Positions 8,604-21,654 are shown, numbered from the stretch's first letter. The stretch is DNA of 64,000 bases from Mycolicibacterium alvei (GCF_010727325.1 NZ_AP022565.1:372001-436000); one strand, 5' to 3'. Numbers and translations are program-made. The notes: generated by a model not told the origin, from the sequence alone.

Positions 8604-9275
8604 ATGACCGTGATCCTGCTGAGGCACGGCCGTTCGACCTCGAATACCGCGCACACCCTGGCCGGCCGGAGTGAGGGCGTCGATCTCGATGAGCGCGGTG
8701 CCGAGCAGGCCGCCGGCCTCGTCGCACGCATCGGGGAGTTGCCGGTGACCGCGATCGTTCATTCCCCGCTGTTGCGCTGCGCGCGCACGGTGGCTCCGTT
8801 GGCCGGGGCGCTGACATTGGAGCCGATCGTCGACGAACGGCTCACCGAGGTGGATTACGGCAGCTGGACCGGCCGCACCATCGGCGAACTGGTGAAGGAA
8901 CCTCTGTGGTCCGTGGTCCAGCAGCAGCCCAGCGCGGCGGTGTTCCCCGAGGGCGAGGGGCTGGCGCAGGTTCAGGCCCGGGCGGTCGCTGCGGTGCGGG
9001 AACGCGATCGTGCGTTGGCCGAGGAACACGGCGCCGACGTGTTGTGGCTGGCGTGCACGCACGGCGACGTGATCAAGGCGGTGCTCGCCGATGCGTTGGG
9101 CGTGCATTTGGACGGGTTTCAGCGCATTACCGCCGACCCGGCGTCGATGAGCGTGATCCGCTACACCGAGCTGCGCCCATTTGTGATGCACATCAACCAC
9201 ACCGGTACGCAGTTGAGCGCCGGGCTGGCCGCCAAACCCGCCACGGACGCCGTGGTGGGTGGGTCCACCAACTGA
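8604..9275 (+). CDS. Histidine phosphatase (phosphoglycerate-mutase-like)
   Basis: A 223-residue member of the histidine phosphatase superfamily, syntenic with Rv2135c. The catalytic LLRHGRSTSN lies at residues 5-14, the second Arg in SPLLRCART near residue 60, the acid Glu in LTEVDYGSWTGR near residue 85 and the second His in ACTHGDVIKAV near residue 150. Such proteins are often acid phosphatases rather than true mutases. GGAGGAG precedes the ATG. It runs with uppP, DUF3090 and the SCO1664-type gene as one plus-strand operon. Confidence 0.9.
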   Translation: MTVILLRHGRSTSNTAHTLAGRSEGVDLDERGAEQAAGLVARIGELPVTAIVHSPLLRCARTVAPLAGALTLEPIVDERLTEVDYGSWTGRTIGELVKEPLWSVVQQQPSAAVFPEGEGLAQVQARAVAAVRERDRALAEEHGADVLWLACTHGDVIKAVLADALGVHLDGFQRITADPASMSVIRYTELRPFVMHINHTGTQLSAGLAAKPATDAVVGGSTN

Positions 9276-9310
9276 CCCGCAGCACCCCTACCGGTATTTT
9301 GGAAGGTGCC

Positions 9311-9898
9311 ATGGCCCGCGCAATTCACGTATTCCGCACTCCCGACCGTTTCGTGGCCGGGACTGTCGGCCAACCCGGTAACCGCACGTTCTATCTCCAG
9401 GCCGTCCACGACAAACGCGTGATCTCGGTGATCTTGGAGAAGCAGCAGGTCGCGGTGCTGGCTGAGCGAATCGCCGCACTCTTGACCGAGATCAACCGCC
9501 GCTTCGGCACGCCGATTCCGCCGGAAACCGGTGAAATCGGTGATCTGCTGCCACTGGTCACCCCGGTCGACGCCGAGTTCCGCGTCGGGACGATGGGGCT
9601 GGGCTGGGATTCGGAGGCGCAGACCGTCGTGGTGGAGCTGCTGGCGGTCTCCGAGGGCGAGTTCGACGCCTCGGTGGTGCTGGACGACGCCGAGGACGGC
9701 CCCGACGCCGTGCGGGTGTTTCTCACCCCGGAGTCGGCCCGGGAGTTCGCCACCCGCTCCAACCGGGTGATCTCGGCCGGCCGCCCACCCTGTCCGCTGT
9801 GCGAGGAGCCGCTGGACCCCGAAGGGCACATCTGCGTGCGCACCAACGGTTACCGGCGCGGCGAGATGGCCGGCTCTGAAGATGACGCCGACACCTAG
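9311..9898 (+). CDS. DUF3090 family protein (TIGR03847 type)
   Basis: A 195-residue actinobacterial protein, RAIHVFRTPDRFVAGTVGQPGNRTFYLQA at the start and a C-terminal CPLCEEPLDPEGHIC that looks like a metal-binding knuckle (CxxC...HxC). GGAAGG precedes the ATG. Its end overlaps the next gene by 17 nt. The DUF3090-SCO1664 gene pair is conserved across actinobacteria, so the two products probably act together; function unknown. Confidence 0.9.
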   Translation: MARAIHVFRTPDRFVAGTVGQPGNRTFYLQAVHDKRVISVILEKQQVAVLAERIAALLTEINRRFGTPIPPETGEIGDLLPLVTPVDAEFRVGTMGLGWDSEAQTVVVELLAVSEGEFDASVVLDDAEDGPDAVRVFLTPESAREFATRSNRVISAGRPPCPLCEEPLDPEGHICVRTNGYRRGEMAGSEDDADT

Positions 9899-10718
9899 CC
9901 CCGATCTCGATCCCGGTCCCGACGATGGCGCGGTCCTGGCCGACGGCGAGCTGACGGTGATCGGCCGCATCCGGTCGGCCAGCAATGCCACCTTCCTGTG
10001 TGAGGCGACTTCCGGCGACCGGCAGGTCCACTGCGTGTACAAGCCGATCCGGGGTGAGGCACCGCTGTGGGATTTTCCCGACGGCACCTTGGCCGGCCGC
10101 GAGTTGGGCGCCTACCTGGTCTCGGCCGCATTGGGCTGGAATATCGTGCCCCGCACCATTATTCGTGACGGACCGGCCGGTCCCGGGATGATTCAGCGCT
10201 GGGTGGACCAGCCCGGCGATCAGGTGGGGGACGAGCCGGATGCAGCCCCCGACCTGGTGGACCTGCTGCCGGCCGGAAACCTCCCGCCGGGTTTCCTGCC
10301 GATCCTGCAGGCCTACGACTACGCCGGCGACGAGGTGACGCTGGTACACGCCGATGATCCCCGCCTGTTCCGGATGGCGGTGTTCGACGTGCTGATCAAC
10401 AACGCCGACCGCAAGGGCGGACACATCCTCTCCGGGCTCGACGGGGCCGTGTACGGCGTCGACCACGGGGTGAGCCTGCACGTCGAGGACAAGCTGCGGA
10501 CCGTGTTGTGGGGTTGGGCCGGCAAGCCCGTCGACGACGAAACGCTGGCCGACGTCGCGGCACTGCGCGACGGCTTCGGCGGCGTGGCCGAGCAGTTGTG
10601 TACCCACATCACCGCGGCCGAGATTGCCGCCTTGCGGTCCAGAATCGTTGGGCTACTGAATAATCCGGTGATGCCGACTCCCGATCGGCACCGGCCGATC
10701 CCGTGGCCGGCCTTCTAG
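9882..10718 (+). CDS. SCO1664 family protein (PI3/4-kinase-like fold)
   Basis: A 278-residue protein resembling phosphatidylinositol 3/4-kinase-like enzymes (TIGR03843 type). CVYKPIRGEAPLWDF near residue 48 resembles the ATP-binding Lys segment; VFDVLINNADRKGGHIL near residue 168 carries an N-x-D-R catalytic-loop-like motif, and YGVDHGVSLHV the downstream D-H-G. Activity is unproven. It starts within the DUF3090 gene, so translation is coupled. It converges on the DUF2628 gene with only 7 bp between stops. Confidence 0.85.
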   Translation: MTPTPSPDLDPGPDDGAVLADGELTVIGRIRSASNATFLCEATSGDRQVHCVYKPIRGEAPLWDFPDGTLAGRELGAYLVSAALGWNIVPRTIIRDGPAGPGMIQRWVDQPGDQVGDEPDAAPDLVDLLPAGNLPPGFLPILQAYDYAGDEVTLVHADDPRLFRMAVFDVLINNADRKGGHILSGLDGAVYGVDHGVSLHVEDKLRTVLWGWAGKPVDDETLADVAALRDGFGGVAEQLCTHITAAEIAALRSRIVGLLNNPVMPTPDRHRPIPWPAF

Positions 10719-10725
10719 GCGAGGT

Positions 10726-11133
10726 CTAACGGGCGCGCCCGAACCCCTCGAACGGATTCCAGGACTGGCTGTTGCGCGTCACGTGCAGGTAGTAGGCGTA
10801 GTTCGCGGTCGACATCGCCAGCACCGCAATGCCGATCCCGATGGCCCGGCCGACATTGTCGCTGACGCCGACCGCGGTGAACACCACCGCCGCCGCGATT
10901 GTGATCCCCAGCAGCGTCAGACCCTTGCGCCACATGCCCTTGACGAAGAAGTAGATCGAACCGAACAGGAACGCCAGGATGTTCGAGTTGAGCCGCATCC
11001 GGGCCATGAAGCTGAGTTCGCGGAAGGCGGCCTTGGCCTCGGGACTCGCACTCGGCAGGCCGTAGGTGTCGAAGAAATCGAACTTCCAGCGCCACGAGTC
11101 GGACAGGTTGTCGACAGGGGTTTGCTCGGTCAC
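10726..11133 (-). CDS. DUF2628 membrane protein
   Basis: A 135-residue protein with a hydrophilic N-terminal third ([12 protein letters not shown]) followed by [34 protein letters not shown] and a second hydrophobic pair around residues 80-115. The [17 protein letters not shown] core is typical of DUF2628. GGAGATCC lies before the ATG. Function unknown; divergent from cysQ. Confidence 0.82.
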   Translation of the reverse strand: MTEQTPVDNLSDSWRWKFDFFDTYGLPSASPEAKAAFRELSFMARMRLNSNILAFLFGSIYFFVKGMWRKGLTLLGITIAAAVVFTAVGVSDNVGRAIGIGIAVLAMSTANYAYYLHVTRNSQSWNPFEGFGRAR

Positions 11134-11225
11134 GGATCTCCTCGGTGTCGGCGGCGGAATCTGACACTACTGGCTCAACCGGACCCGCCACCGCACCAAT
11201 ACGGCGTGCCACGGATACTGATTCG

Positions 11226-11987
11226 ATGCACTCGACCGACGCCGCTCTGGCCGCCGCAGTGGCAGAAGAGGCCGGCGAGCTGCTGCTGGTCGTGCGCGAG
11301 GAGATCGGTTTCTACGACCCCTACTATCTCGGCGACGAGGGCGACCGACGGTCCAACGCACTGATCCTGGACCGGTTGGCCAAGGCCCGCCCCGGCGATT
11401 CCGTGCTCAGCGAGGAGGCGGTCGACGACCTGTCCCGCGTGGACGCCGACCGGGTGTGGATCGTCGACCCCGTCGACGGCACGCATGAGTTCTCGATGCC
11501 CGGCCGTGAGGACTGGGCCGTGCACATCGCCCTGTGGCAGCGTTCGGTCGGCGTCGACGGGGGACTGTCGGACGCCGTCGTGGCCCTGCCCGCCCGCGGT
11601 GAGGTGTACCGCAGCGACACCGTCAGCCCGCCCAGGCCGCGCCGGGCCGGGCCGCTGTTGATCACCGCGAGCTCGAATCGCCCCCCGGCGGTGCTGTGGC
11701 GCATGCGCGAACAACTTGATTTCCGGATGGTGCGGATCGGCTCGGCCGGGGCCAAGGCCATGGCGGTGGTGCGCGGTGACGTCGACGCCTACATCCACGC
11801 CGGCGGGCAGTGGGAGTGGGATTCGGCCGCGCCTGCGGGCGTTGTGCTGGCCGCGGGCCTGCACGCGTCCCGGCTGGACGGCTCGGAGCTGCGCTACAAC
11901 CGGGCCGACCCCTACCTGCCGGATTTCGTCATGTGCCGCAAGGAGCTGGCACCGATCCTGCTGGAGGCGATCGGGGCGGCCCGGTGA
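11226..11987 (+). CDS. cysQ: 3'(2'),5'-bisphosphate nucleotidase CysQ
   Basis: A 253-residue Li-sensitive/Mg-dependent phosphatase of the inositol-monophosphatase superfamily. It hydrolyses PAP(S), limiting toxic by-products of sulfate assimilation. Metal-binding signatures: LSEEAVDD near residue 65, [12 protein letters not shown] near residue 80 and [13 protein letters not shown] near residue 195. The sulfur theme links it to mshC just downstream, which needs cysteine. The ATG at 11226 gives the usual length; the upstream extension has low-quality sequence. Confidence 0.93.
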   Translation: MHSTDAALAAAVAEEAGELLLVVREEIGFYDPYYLGDEGDRRSNALILDRLAKARPGDSVLSEEAVDDLSRVDADRVWIVDPVDGTHEFSMPGREDWAVHIALWQRSVGVDGGLSDAVVALPARGEVYRSDTVSPPRPRRAGPLLITASSNRPPAVLWRMREQLDFRMVRIGSAGAKAMAVVRGDVDAYIHAGGQWEWDSAAPAGVVLAAGLHASRLDGSELRYNRADPYLPDFVMCRKELAPILLEAIGAAR

Positions 11988-12021
11988 CCGACCGGCGGGA
12001 GGCCGTCCTGAGCGAGCACCC

Positions 12022-12027
12022 TAGAGT
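12022..12027 (+). promoter_or_regulatory. Leaderless -10 box for mshC
   Basis: TAGAGT ends 7 nt before the mshC ATG at 12035. Confidence 0.5.
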
Positions 12028-12034
12028 CGAGGCC

Positions 12035-13273
12035 ATGCAATCATGGTCGGCACCGTCAATTCCGGTGCTGGAAGGGCGTGGTCCGCAGCTGCGGCTGTAC
12101 GACAGCGCCGACCGGCAGGTACGCCCGGTCACCCCGGGACCGACGGCCACCATGTACGTGTGTGGCATCACCCCGTATGACGCCACGCATCTGGGCCACG
12201 CCGCGACCTACCTGGCCTTCGATCTGGTGCACCGGCTGTGGCTGGACGCCGGGCACGCCGTGCACTACGTGCAGAACGTCACCGATGTGGATGATCCGCT
12301 GTTCGAGCGGGCCGATCGCGACGGCATCGACTGGCGTGACCTCGGTGACCGCGAGACACAGTTGTTCCGCGACGACATGACCGCGCTGCGGGTCCTGCCC
12401 CCGCATGACTATGTGGCCGCTACCGAGACCATCTCCGAGGTGGTCGAGCTGGTGGAGAAGATGCTGGCCGCGGGCGCGGCCTACGTCGTCGACGATGCCC
12501 AGTACCCCGACGTGTACTACCGCGCCGACGCCACCGTGCAGTTCGGCTACGAGTCGGGCTACGACCGCGACACCATGGTGCGGCTGTTCGGCGAGCGCGG
12601 CGGCGACCCCGACCGGGCCGGCAAGAGCGACGAACTCGACGCCTTGCTGTGGCGCGCCGAGCGGCCGGGCGAGCCCAGCTGGCCGTCACCGTTCGGGGCG
12701 GGCCGGCCGGGCTGGCATGTCGAGTGTTCGGCGATCGCCCTCACCCGCATCGGCTCCGGCCTGGACATCCAGGGCGGTGGCAGCGACCTGATTTTCCCGC
12801 ACCACGAGTTCTCTGCCGCGCACGCCGAATCGGTCACGGGGGAGCGACGTTTCGCTCGTCACTACGTCCACGCGGGCATGATCGGCTGGGACGGCCACAA
12901 GATGAGCAAGAGCCGCGGCAACCTCGTGCTGGTCTCGCGGCTGCGCGCCGAAGGGGTGGATCCCTCGGCCGTGCGGCTCGGCCTGTTCGCCGGGCACTAC
13001 CGCAGCGACCGGTACTGGAGCGATGAGGTGCTCGACGAGGCCAACGCCCGGCTCACGCACTGGCGCAGCGCCACCGCGCTGCCCGCGGGTCCGGATGCCA
13101 CCGATGTGGTGGCCCGGGTGCGGCAGTATCTCGCCGACGATCTGGACACTCCGAAAGCGCTTGCGGCACTGGATGGTTGGTGTACCGATGCGCTGACCTA
13201 CGGCGGGCATGACACCACGTCGCCGCGCCGGGTCGCCGACGTGGTGGATGCGCTCCTGGGCGTCGCACTGTAG
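12035..13273 (+). CDS. mshC: L-cysteine:1D-myo-inosityl 2-amino-2-deoxy-alpha-D-glucopyranoside ligase
   Basis: 412 residues, close to the 414 of M. tuberculosis MshC. It activates cysteine with ATP and ligates it to GlcN-Ins, the penultimate step of mycothiol synthesis. It is a cysteinyl-tRNA-synthetase paralogue lacking the tRNA-binding domain. Visible: zinc site Cys in YVCGITPYD and GWHVECSAI, the HIGH-type THLGHAAT near residue 55, [14 protein letters not shown] near residue 250 and [10 protein letters not shown] (KMSKS) near residue 290. Downstream of cysQ with a possible own promoter. Confidence 0.97.
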   Translation: MQSWSAPSIPVLEGRGPQLRLYDSADRQVRPVTPGPTATMYVCGITPYDATHLGHAATYLAFDLVHRLWLDAGHAVHYVQNVTDVDDPLFERADRDGIDWRDLGDRETQLFRDDMTALRVLPPHDYVAATETISEVVELVEKMLAAGAAYVVDDAQYPDVYYRADATVQFGYESGYDRDTMVRLFGERGGDPDRAGKSDELDALLWRAERPGEPSWPSPFGAGRPGWHVECSAIALTRIGSGLDIQGGGSDLIFPHHEFSAAHAESVTGERRFARHYVHAGMIGWDGHKMSKSRGNLVLVSRLRAEGVDPSAVRLGLFAGHYRSDRYWSDEVLDEANARLTHWRSATALPAGPDATDVVARVRQYLADDLDTPKALAALDGWCTDALTYGGHDTTSPRRVADVVDALLGVAL

Positions 13274-13299
13274 ACCTCGTCGGAGGCACCCCGGTGGGG

Positions 13300-13305
13300 T
13301 ACGTT
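13300..13305 (+). promoter_or_regulatory. Leaderless -10 box for the SDR at 13312
   Basis: TACGTT ends 6 nt before the ATG. Confidence 0.5.
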
Positions 13306-13311
13306 GCGGCC

Positions 13312-14190
13312 ATGGGTTCTGTGAACGGGAAAGTCGTCTTCATCACCGGCGGTGCACGCGGTATCGGCGCCGAAGTGGCCCGCAGATTGCGTCGCAGGGG
13401 TGCCAACCTGGTACTCACCGACCTCGATGAGGCGCCGCTGAGCGCGCTGTCCGCCGAACTCGGCGAGGAGCATGTGTTGACCGCACTGGCCGACGTGCGC
13501 GATCTGCCCGCGATGCAGAAGGCCGCCGACGCCGCCGTCGAGCGATTCGGCGGTATCGACATCGTGATGGCCAACGCCGGTATCGCCAGTTTCGGTTCGG
13601 TCATGCAGGTGGACCCGGAGGCGTTCAAACGGGTCGTCGACATCAACGTGACGGGTGTGTTCAACACCGTGCGGGCCACGCTCCCGTCCGTCGTCAAGCG
13701 CCGCGGGTACGTGCTGGTGGTGTCCTCGCTTGCCGCGTTCACCTCGGCACCCGGGCTGGCCGCCTATCACGCCTCCAAGGCCGGTGCCGAGTACTTCGCC
13801 AACACGCTTCGCCTCGAGGTGGCCCACCTCGGCGTCGACGTCGGCTCGGCCCACATGAGCTGGATCGACACGCCATTGGTGCAGGACGCCAAGTCAGACC
13901 TCTCGGCATTCCGAGAGATGCTGTCCAAGCTGCCGCCGCCCCTGAACCGGACGACCACCGTCGACGCCTGCGGCGCCGCCTTCGTCAAAGGCATCGAGGG
14001 CCGCAAGAAGCGCATCTACAGCCCGCAGTGGGTCGAGGCATTCCGGTGGATCCGGCCGTTCGTCACCACGCCACTGGCCGAGCGCGACATCCTCAAGTTC
14101 ACCCCGACGCTGCTGCCGAAACTCGACGCCGAGGCGGCGGCGCTGGGCCGTTCGACCAGTGCCCGCATCGAGGCGCTGGAAGAGAAGTAA
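13312..14190 (+). CDS. Short-chain dehydrogenase/reductase
   Basis: A 292-residue classical SDR, syntenic with Rv2129c. NAD(P) loop VFITGGARGIG at residues 8-18, ADV near 63, NAG motif in VMANAGIASFG near residue 87, catalytic Ser in VVSSLAAF, YHASK active site near residue 155, and DTPLV after. The C-terminal extension (RWIRPFVTTPLAERD..) is longer than in minimal SDRs. Substrate unknown. The leaderless TACGTT box supports the chosen ATG. Confidence 0.9.
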   Translation: MGSVNGKVVFITGGARGIGAEVARRLRRRGANLVLTDLDEAPLSALSAELGEEHVLTALADVRDLPAMQKAADAAVERFGGIDIVMANAGIASFGSVMQVDPEAFKRVVDINVTGVFNTVRATLPSVVKRRGYVLVVSSLAAFTSAPGLAAYHASKAGAEYFANTLRLEVAHLGVDVGSAHMSWIDTPLVQDAKSDLSAFREMLSKLPPPLNRTTTVDACGAAFVKGIEGRKKRIYSPQWVEAFRWIRPFVTTPLAERDILKFTPTLLPKLDAEAAALGRSTSARIEALEEK

Positions 14191-14206
14191 CTCTCCGAGG
14201 CTCAAC

Positions 14207-14253
14207 GGCCAGTTGTGACACGCTGCCCGGCCATTTCCGTGTCGTAACTGGCC
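14207..14253. repeat. 16-bp imperfect inverted repeat between convergent genes
   Basis: GGCCAGTTGTGACACG (14207-14222) pairs with CGTGTCGTAACTGGCC (14238-14253), 14 of 16 positions complementary, with a 15-nt loop. Just after the SDR stop; a candidate terminator or dispersed intergenic palindrome. Confidence 0.65.
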
Positions 14254-14258
14254 ACTCA

Positions 14259-14311
14259 GCCGCTCAGCGGCCGAAGCTGAATTGGCCGCTCAGCGGCCCA
14301 GCTCAGCGGCC
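14259..14311. repeat. Triple CTCAGCGGCC repeat with hairpins
   Basis: CTCAGCGGCC occurs at 14263-14272, 14289-14298 and 14302-14311. The first two sit in perfect palindromes (GCCGCT C AGCGGC and GGCCGCT C AGCGGCC). The third copy overlaps the 3' end of the PAC2 gene. Confidence 0.7.
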
Positions 14312-15181
14312 GCGGCGTCGCAGATAGCGCTCGAACTCGGCCGCCAGCGCGTCGCCGTCGATCTTGCCGAGCACCTCGTGCATGTCGACCTCGGCGTCGC
14401 CGCGCTCCTCCAAGGAGGCGACGTAATCCGCGATCTCCTCGTCCTCGGCGGTCATCTCGGTGACGGCCTGCTCCCATTCCTCGGCGGCGCCAGGCAGATC
14501 GGCCAACGGCACCTCGACGTCCAGCACGTCCTCCACCCGGCGCAGTAGGGCCACCGTGGCCTTGGGGCTGGGTGGCTGTGACACGTAGTGCGGGACCGCG
14601 GCCCAGAAGGTCACGGCCGGGATGCCGGCCTGCACACACGCGTCCTGGAACACCCCGGCGATCCCGGTCGGCCCCTCGTAGCGAGTCTCCTCCAGGCCGA
14701 AGAATTTCGCCGACTCGGCCGAATATGCCGAGCCCGACACCGGGACCGGTCTGGTGTGCGGGGTGTCGGCCAGCAGCGCGCCCAGGATCACCACGGTCTC
14801 CACGTTGAGCTTGTCGGCGATGGCCAGCAATTCGGCGCAGAAGGTGCGCCAGCGCATGTTGGGCTCGACGCCGTGCATGAGCACCACGTCCCGGTTGCTG
14901 CCCGGGGGACGGCAGTGCGAGATCCGCATCGAGGGCCATACGAGTTCGCGCGTGACGCCGTCGACCTGGCGGATCACCGGACGATTCACCTGATAGTCGT
15001 AGTACGACTCGTCATCGATCTCCACGATCGGCTGGGCTTCCCAGATCTCATCCAGATGGTCCAGCGCGTCACTGGCCGCATCACCGGCGTCATTCCAACC
15101 CTCGAAGGCAGCCACGACGATGGCGTCCTTCAAGTCAGGCAGGTTCATACGCCGGCCAGCGTTCGGATACGACGGTGTCAC
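14303..15181 (-). CDS. PAC2 family protein (proteasome assembly chaperone fold)
   Basis: A 292-residue protein syntenic with Rv2125. PAC2-domain features: VVAAFEGWNDAGDAAS near residue 18, VLMHGVEPNMRWRTF near residue 100, VVILGALLADTPHTRPVPVSGSA and YEGPTGIAGVF near residue 165. Named after a eukaryotic proteasome-assembly chaperone, but bacterial members are not shown to assemble PrcBA; the proteasome genes are 15 kb away. GTG 15181 gives the length I recall for the M. tuberculosis protein; ATG 15148 is the alternative start. Confidence 0.88.
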   Translation of the reverse strand: MTPSYPNAGRRMNLPDLKDAIVVAAFEGWNDAGDAASDALDHLDEIWEAQPIVEIDDESYYDYQVNRPVIRQVDGVTRELVWPSMRISHCRPPGSNRDVVLMHGVEPNMRWRTFCAELLAIADKLNVETVVILGALLADTPHTRPVPVSGSAYSAESAKFFGLEETRYEGPTGIAGVFQDACVQAGIPAVTFWAAVPHYVSQPPSPKATVALLRRVEDVLDVEVPLADLPGAAEEWEQAVTEMTAEDEEIADYVASLEERGDAEVDMHEVLGKIDGDALAAEFERYLRRRGR

Positions 15182-15473
15182 ACCTTCAGCGTAAGCCCTC
15201 CGATGGTGCCGACGAGCCCGTTGTGCCCGCGGGTCGCCGCCACGCCCATCAGCTGGTTTGATAGACCGACTACCCTGTTGACGTGGCTGCCGCCGGCCGA
15301 TCTGCCCGCGACGTCGACCAGGTCGACACCGTGTCGCAGAGCATGGTGGTGGGCGCCGGCTCGGTAGCGACGAAATGCGTTCGGCAGCAATCTGGTCAAG
15401 GGCACGTGTTGCAAGTGGGTCGGGTCGATCGCAGCGACGAGTTGGGCGTCCATACGTCGATCGGGTGACGACG
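15182..15473. other. Non-coding spacer upstream of the metH leader
   Basis: About 290 bp between the PAC2 start and the metH promoter. Short open frames on both strands (15283-15468 plus, 15178-15453 minus) have no ribosome site, no recognisable protein pattern and atypical composition; I see no gene here. Confidence 0.5.
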
Positions 15474-15479
15474 TAGACT
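15474..15479 (+). promoter_or_regulatory. Candidate -10 box of the metH leader
   Basis: TAGACT fits TAnnnT and would start transcription near 15486, exactly at the 5' edge of the riboswitch fold. No convincing -35. Confidence 0.45.
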
Positions 15480-15483
15480 CATC

Positions 15484-15570
15484 TGGTCGAGAGGCGTTGC
15501 AACGGTTATGTGAGGGGGCTGGGCCCCCTCTCGATAACCGCCACGCTCGGCAGAGTCAAGGACGCCTTCC
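15484..15570 (+). ncRNA. S-adenosylhomocysteine (SAH) riboswitch
   Basis: The conserved core blocks of the SAH riboswitch appear in order: GAGAGGCGTTGCAACGG (15489-15505), CCACGCTCGGC (15541-15551) and AAGGACGCC (15558-15566). P1 forms between AGGCGT (15492-15497) and ACGCCT (15562-15567). P2 pairs GGTTAT (15504-15509) with ATAACC (15534-15539), capped by GAGGGGGC/GCCCCCTC. CGAG (15488-15491) can pair with CTCG (15546-15549) as the pseudoknot. It sits directly upstream of metH, a typical SAH-riboswitch target in the activated methyl cycle. Confidence 0.85.
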
Positions 15571-15581
15571 GTTATGGAAGG
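15565..15581 (+). promoter_or_regulatory. metH: Ribosome-site sequestering hairpin (expression platform) of metH
   Basis: CCTTCC (15565-15570), loop GTTAT, GGAAGG (15576-15581): the hairpin hides the metH Shine-Dalgarno GGAAGGAG. CCT is also the 3' strand of riboswitch helix P1, so SAH-stabilised P1 would free the ribosome site: a translational ON switch. Confidence 0.7.
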
Positions 15582-15589
15582 AGTGCATT

Positions 15590-19330
<3,741 letters not shown>

Positions 19331-19408
19331 GCGCGGACGTCTCGGCCTCCGCCGTGCGCTGAGTCACACGATTTCCGCTGCTTCCTTCGGCGATGGGACA
19401 ATCGGAAC

Positions 19409-20092
19409 ATGCGTGCGGTGCTGTGGGATATGGATGGCACACTCGTCGACTCCGAAAAGCTGTGGGACTTGGCGATGCACGCGCTGTATGCCCGGATGGG
19501 GGCGGTGCTCACGCCCGAGGTCCGCGAATCCACCGTGGGTGGCTCATCGGAGAACGTGATGCGGATCGTCTACGACGATCTCGGTCTGAATCCCGATCCG
19601 GCGGCGATGGCCGAATCCGCGGACTGGCTGCACGATTACACCGGTGAGCTCTTCGAGCAGGGGTTGCCGTGGCGGCCCGGCGCCCAGGAGATGCTCGACG
19701 GTCTGGCCGCCGCCGAGATTCCGATGGCGCTGGTGACCAACACTCGCCGGGATCTGGCTGAGCGTGCGCTGAACAGCATTGGCCGCCACTACTTTTCGGT
19801 GACCGTCTGCGGTGACGAGGTCGCGAGCGGCAAGCCGGCCCCTGACCCGTATCTGCGGGCGGCCGATCTTCTCGGCGTCTCCACAGCATCCTGCCTGGCG
19901 GTGGAGGATTCGGCGACCGGCACGGCGTCGGCCGAGGCGGCCGGTTGCCCGGTCCTGGTGGTGCCCAACGATGTGGAGGTACCCACGGGGACACGGCGCA
20001 GGCACGCTTCGTCGCTGTCGTATCTCGATGTGGCCGGTCTGCGGGCCGTGCATTCCGAACTGAATTCCCAAGCCGGAGAACGCACCGCCTGA
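19409..20092 (+). CDS. HAD-family hydrolase (subfamily IA, sugar-phosphatase type)
   Basis: A 227-residue HAD phosphatase. Motif I DMDGTLVDSE with nucleophile and acid Asp at residues 7-16, motif II LVTNTRR near residue 110, the Lys of motif III in ASGKPAPDPY, and motif IV in AVEDSATGTASAEAAG near residue 165; a helical cap lies between motifs I and II. Likely dephosphorylates a small phosphosugar or acts as beta-phosphoglucomutase-like enzyme. The sugar porter 56 bp downstream supports a role in sugar metabolism. Substrate unknown. Confidence 0.88.
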   Translation: MRAVLWDMDGTLVDSEKLWDLAMHALYARMGAVLTPEVRESTVGGSSENVMRIVYDDLGLNPDPAAMAESADWLHDYTGELFEQGLPWRPGAQEMLDGLAAAEIPMALVTNTRRDLAERALNSIGRHYFSVTVCGDEVASGKPAPDPYLRAADLLGVSTASCLAVEDSATGTASAEAAGCPVLVVPNDVEVPTGTRRRHASSLSYLDVAGLRAVHSELNSQAGERTA

Positions 20093-20148
20093 TCGCACCG
20101 TGTGATTCAATGTGACCCATATCACGCATTGCTGCGGAGGGGTGTCGC

Positions 20149-21654
20149 ATGACTCACGGACCGGTCGGTGACTCTGCACCCGGGTTGGATTACGAGGAGT
20201 CCGAATACAGCGGCAAGGTGGTCAGGATCGCATCGGTCGCTGCTTTGGGTGGCCTGCTGTTCGGATACGACAGCGCGGTGATCAACGGGGCGGTGTCAGC
20301 GATCGAGCGGCAGTTCGATATCGGCGGCTGGAAGCTGGGTTTCGCCGTCGCATCGGCCTTGCTGGGGGCGGCGATCGGGGCGATGACCGCCGGCGGGTTG
20401 GCCGACAAGATCGGTCGGCTGGCCGTGATGAAGATCGCGGCAGCGCTGTTCCTCATCAGTGCGATTGGTGCGGGCCTATCGGTCAACTTCATCGGGGGCA
20501 ACGACGATCACATCCTCGGGTTGCCGACCGGTGTGTGGATGCTGGTGTTGTTCCGCATCATCGGCGGTGTCGGGGTCGGTGTGGCTTCGGTCATCGCCCC
20601 GATGTACATCGCAGAGACCTCACCTCCGCGTATCCGTGGCCGTCTGGGCTCCCTGCAGCAGTTGGCCATCGCGACGGGCATCTTCCTGTCGTTGGCCATC
20701 GACTATCTGCTGGCCCATCTGGCCGGAGGTTCGGACCAGGAGTTGTGGCTGGGGCTGGAGGCCTGGCGGTGGATGTTCATCGCCATGTCGATCCCGGCCG
20801 TGCTGTACGGCGCGCTGGCGTTCACCATTCCGGAGTCACCGCGTTTTCTGGTTGCGCAGTACCGTGTTCCGGAGGCCCGCAAGGTTCTCACCATGTTGCT
20901 CGGCGAGCGGAATCTCGAGCTGACGATCACCCGGATCCAGGATTCGCTGAAATCCGAGAAGCCGCCGTCATGGTCAGATCTGCGCAAGCCGACAGGCGGT
21001 GTCTACGGAATCGTCTGGGTGGGTTTGGGCCTGTCGATGTTCCAGCAGTTCGTGGGTATCAACGTGATCTTCTACTACTCCAATATCCTTTGGGAGGCAG
21101 TGGGATTCGATGAGAGTCAGGCGTTCGTCATCACCGTCATCACGTCGGTCATCAACATCCTGACCACGCTGATCGCAATCGCACTGGTCGACAGGATCGG
21201 TCGCAAACCACTGTTGCTGATCGGCTCGGCGGGCATGGCGGTGACCCTGGGCGCGATGGCGATCATCTTCGGGTTCATTGCGGAGCTGCGGCCCAACGCC
21301 GAGGGTGAGTTGATTCCGGTGCTGCCGGGTGTTTCAGGGCCCATCGCCCTGCTTGCCGCGAACCTCTTCGTGGTCGCGTTCGGCATGTCCTGGGGACCGG
21401 TGGTCTGGGTACTCCTGGGTGAGATGTTCCCGAACCGCATCCGGGCGGCTGCGCTGGGGCTGGCCGCAGCCGGTCAATGGGTGGCGAATTGGTTGATCAC
21501 GGTCACCTTCCCCGGCCTGCGCGACCATCTGGGCGGCGCGTACGCCTTCTACGCGATCTGCGCGCTGCTGTCACTGCTTTTCGTCTGGAAGTGGGTCGAG
21601 GAAACCAAGGGCAAACACCTCGAGGACATGCACGCCGACGCGCTCAAGACCTAG
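20149..21654 (+). CDS. Sugar porter (MFS) family transporter
   Basis: A 501-residue, 12-helix major facilitator of the sugar porter family. Hallmarks: GGLLFGYDSAVINGA in helix 1, DKIGRLAVM (loop 2-3), PMYIAETSPPRIRGRLGSLQQ, QQFVGINVIFYYSN in helix 7, DRIGRKPLLLIG (loop 8-9), GMSWGPVVWVLLGEMFPNRIR in helix 10 and EETKGKHLEDM at the end. Probably a proton-coupled hexose or pentose importer of the plasma membrane. Its stop codon shares CTAG with the convergent gene at 21651. Confidence 0.93.
   Translation: MTHGPVGDSAPGLDYEESEYSGKVVRIASVAALGGLLFGYDSAVINGAVSAIERQFDIGGWKLGFAVASALLGAAIGAMTAGGLADKIGRLAVMKIAAALFLISAIGAGLSVNFIGGNDDHILGLPTGVWMLVLFRIIGGVGVGVASVIAPMYIAETSPPRIRGRLGSLQQLAIATGIFLSLAIDYLLAHLAGGSDQELWLGLEAWRWMFIAMSIPAVLYGALAFTIPESPRFLVAQYRVPEARKVLTMLLGERNLELTITRIQDSLKSEKPPSWSDLRKPTGGVYGIVWVGLGLSMFQQFVGINVIFYYSNILWEAVGFDESQAFVITVITSVINILTTLIAIALVDRIGRKPLLLIGSAGMAVTLGAMAIIFGFIAELRPNAEGELIPVLPGVSGPIALLAANLFVVAFGMSWGPVVWVLLGEMFPNRIRAAALGLAAAGQWVANWLITVTFPGLRDHLGGAYAFYAICALLSLLFVWKWVEETKGKHLEDMHADALKT

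Noticed and set aside
14259..14311. CRISPR array
   Set aside because: Only three 10-bp copies with unequal gaps and palindromes; no cas genes in the window.
14303..15181. PAC2 protein as a real assembly chaperone of PrcBA
   Set aside because: Only the family name suggests it; 15 kb from the proteasome genes and no direct evidence.
15178..15468. Small ORFs on both strands between the PAC2 gene and metH
   Set aside because: No ribosome site, no recognisable motif; region better explained as non-coding leader/spacer.
15484..15570. Cobalamin riboswitch before metH
   Set aside because: The conserved B12-box is missing; the blocks fit the SAH class instead.
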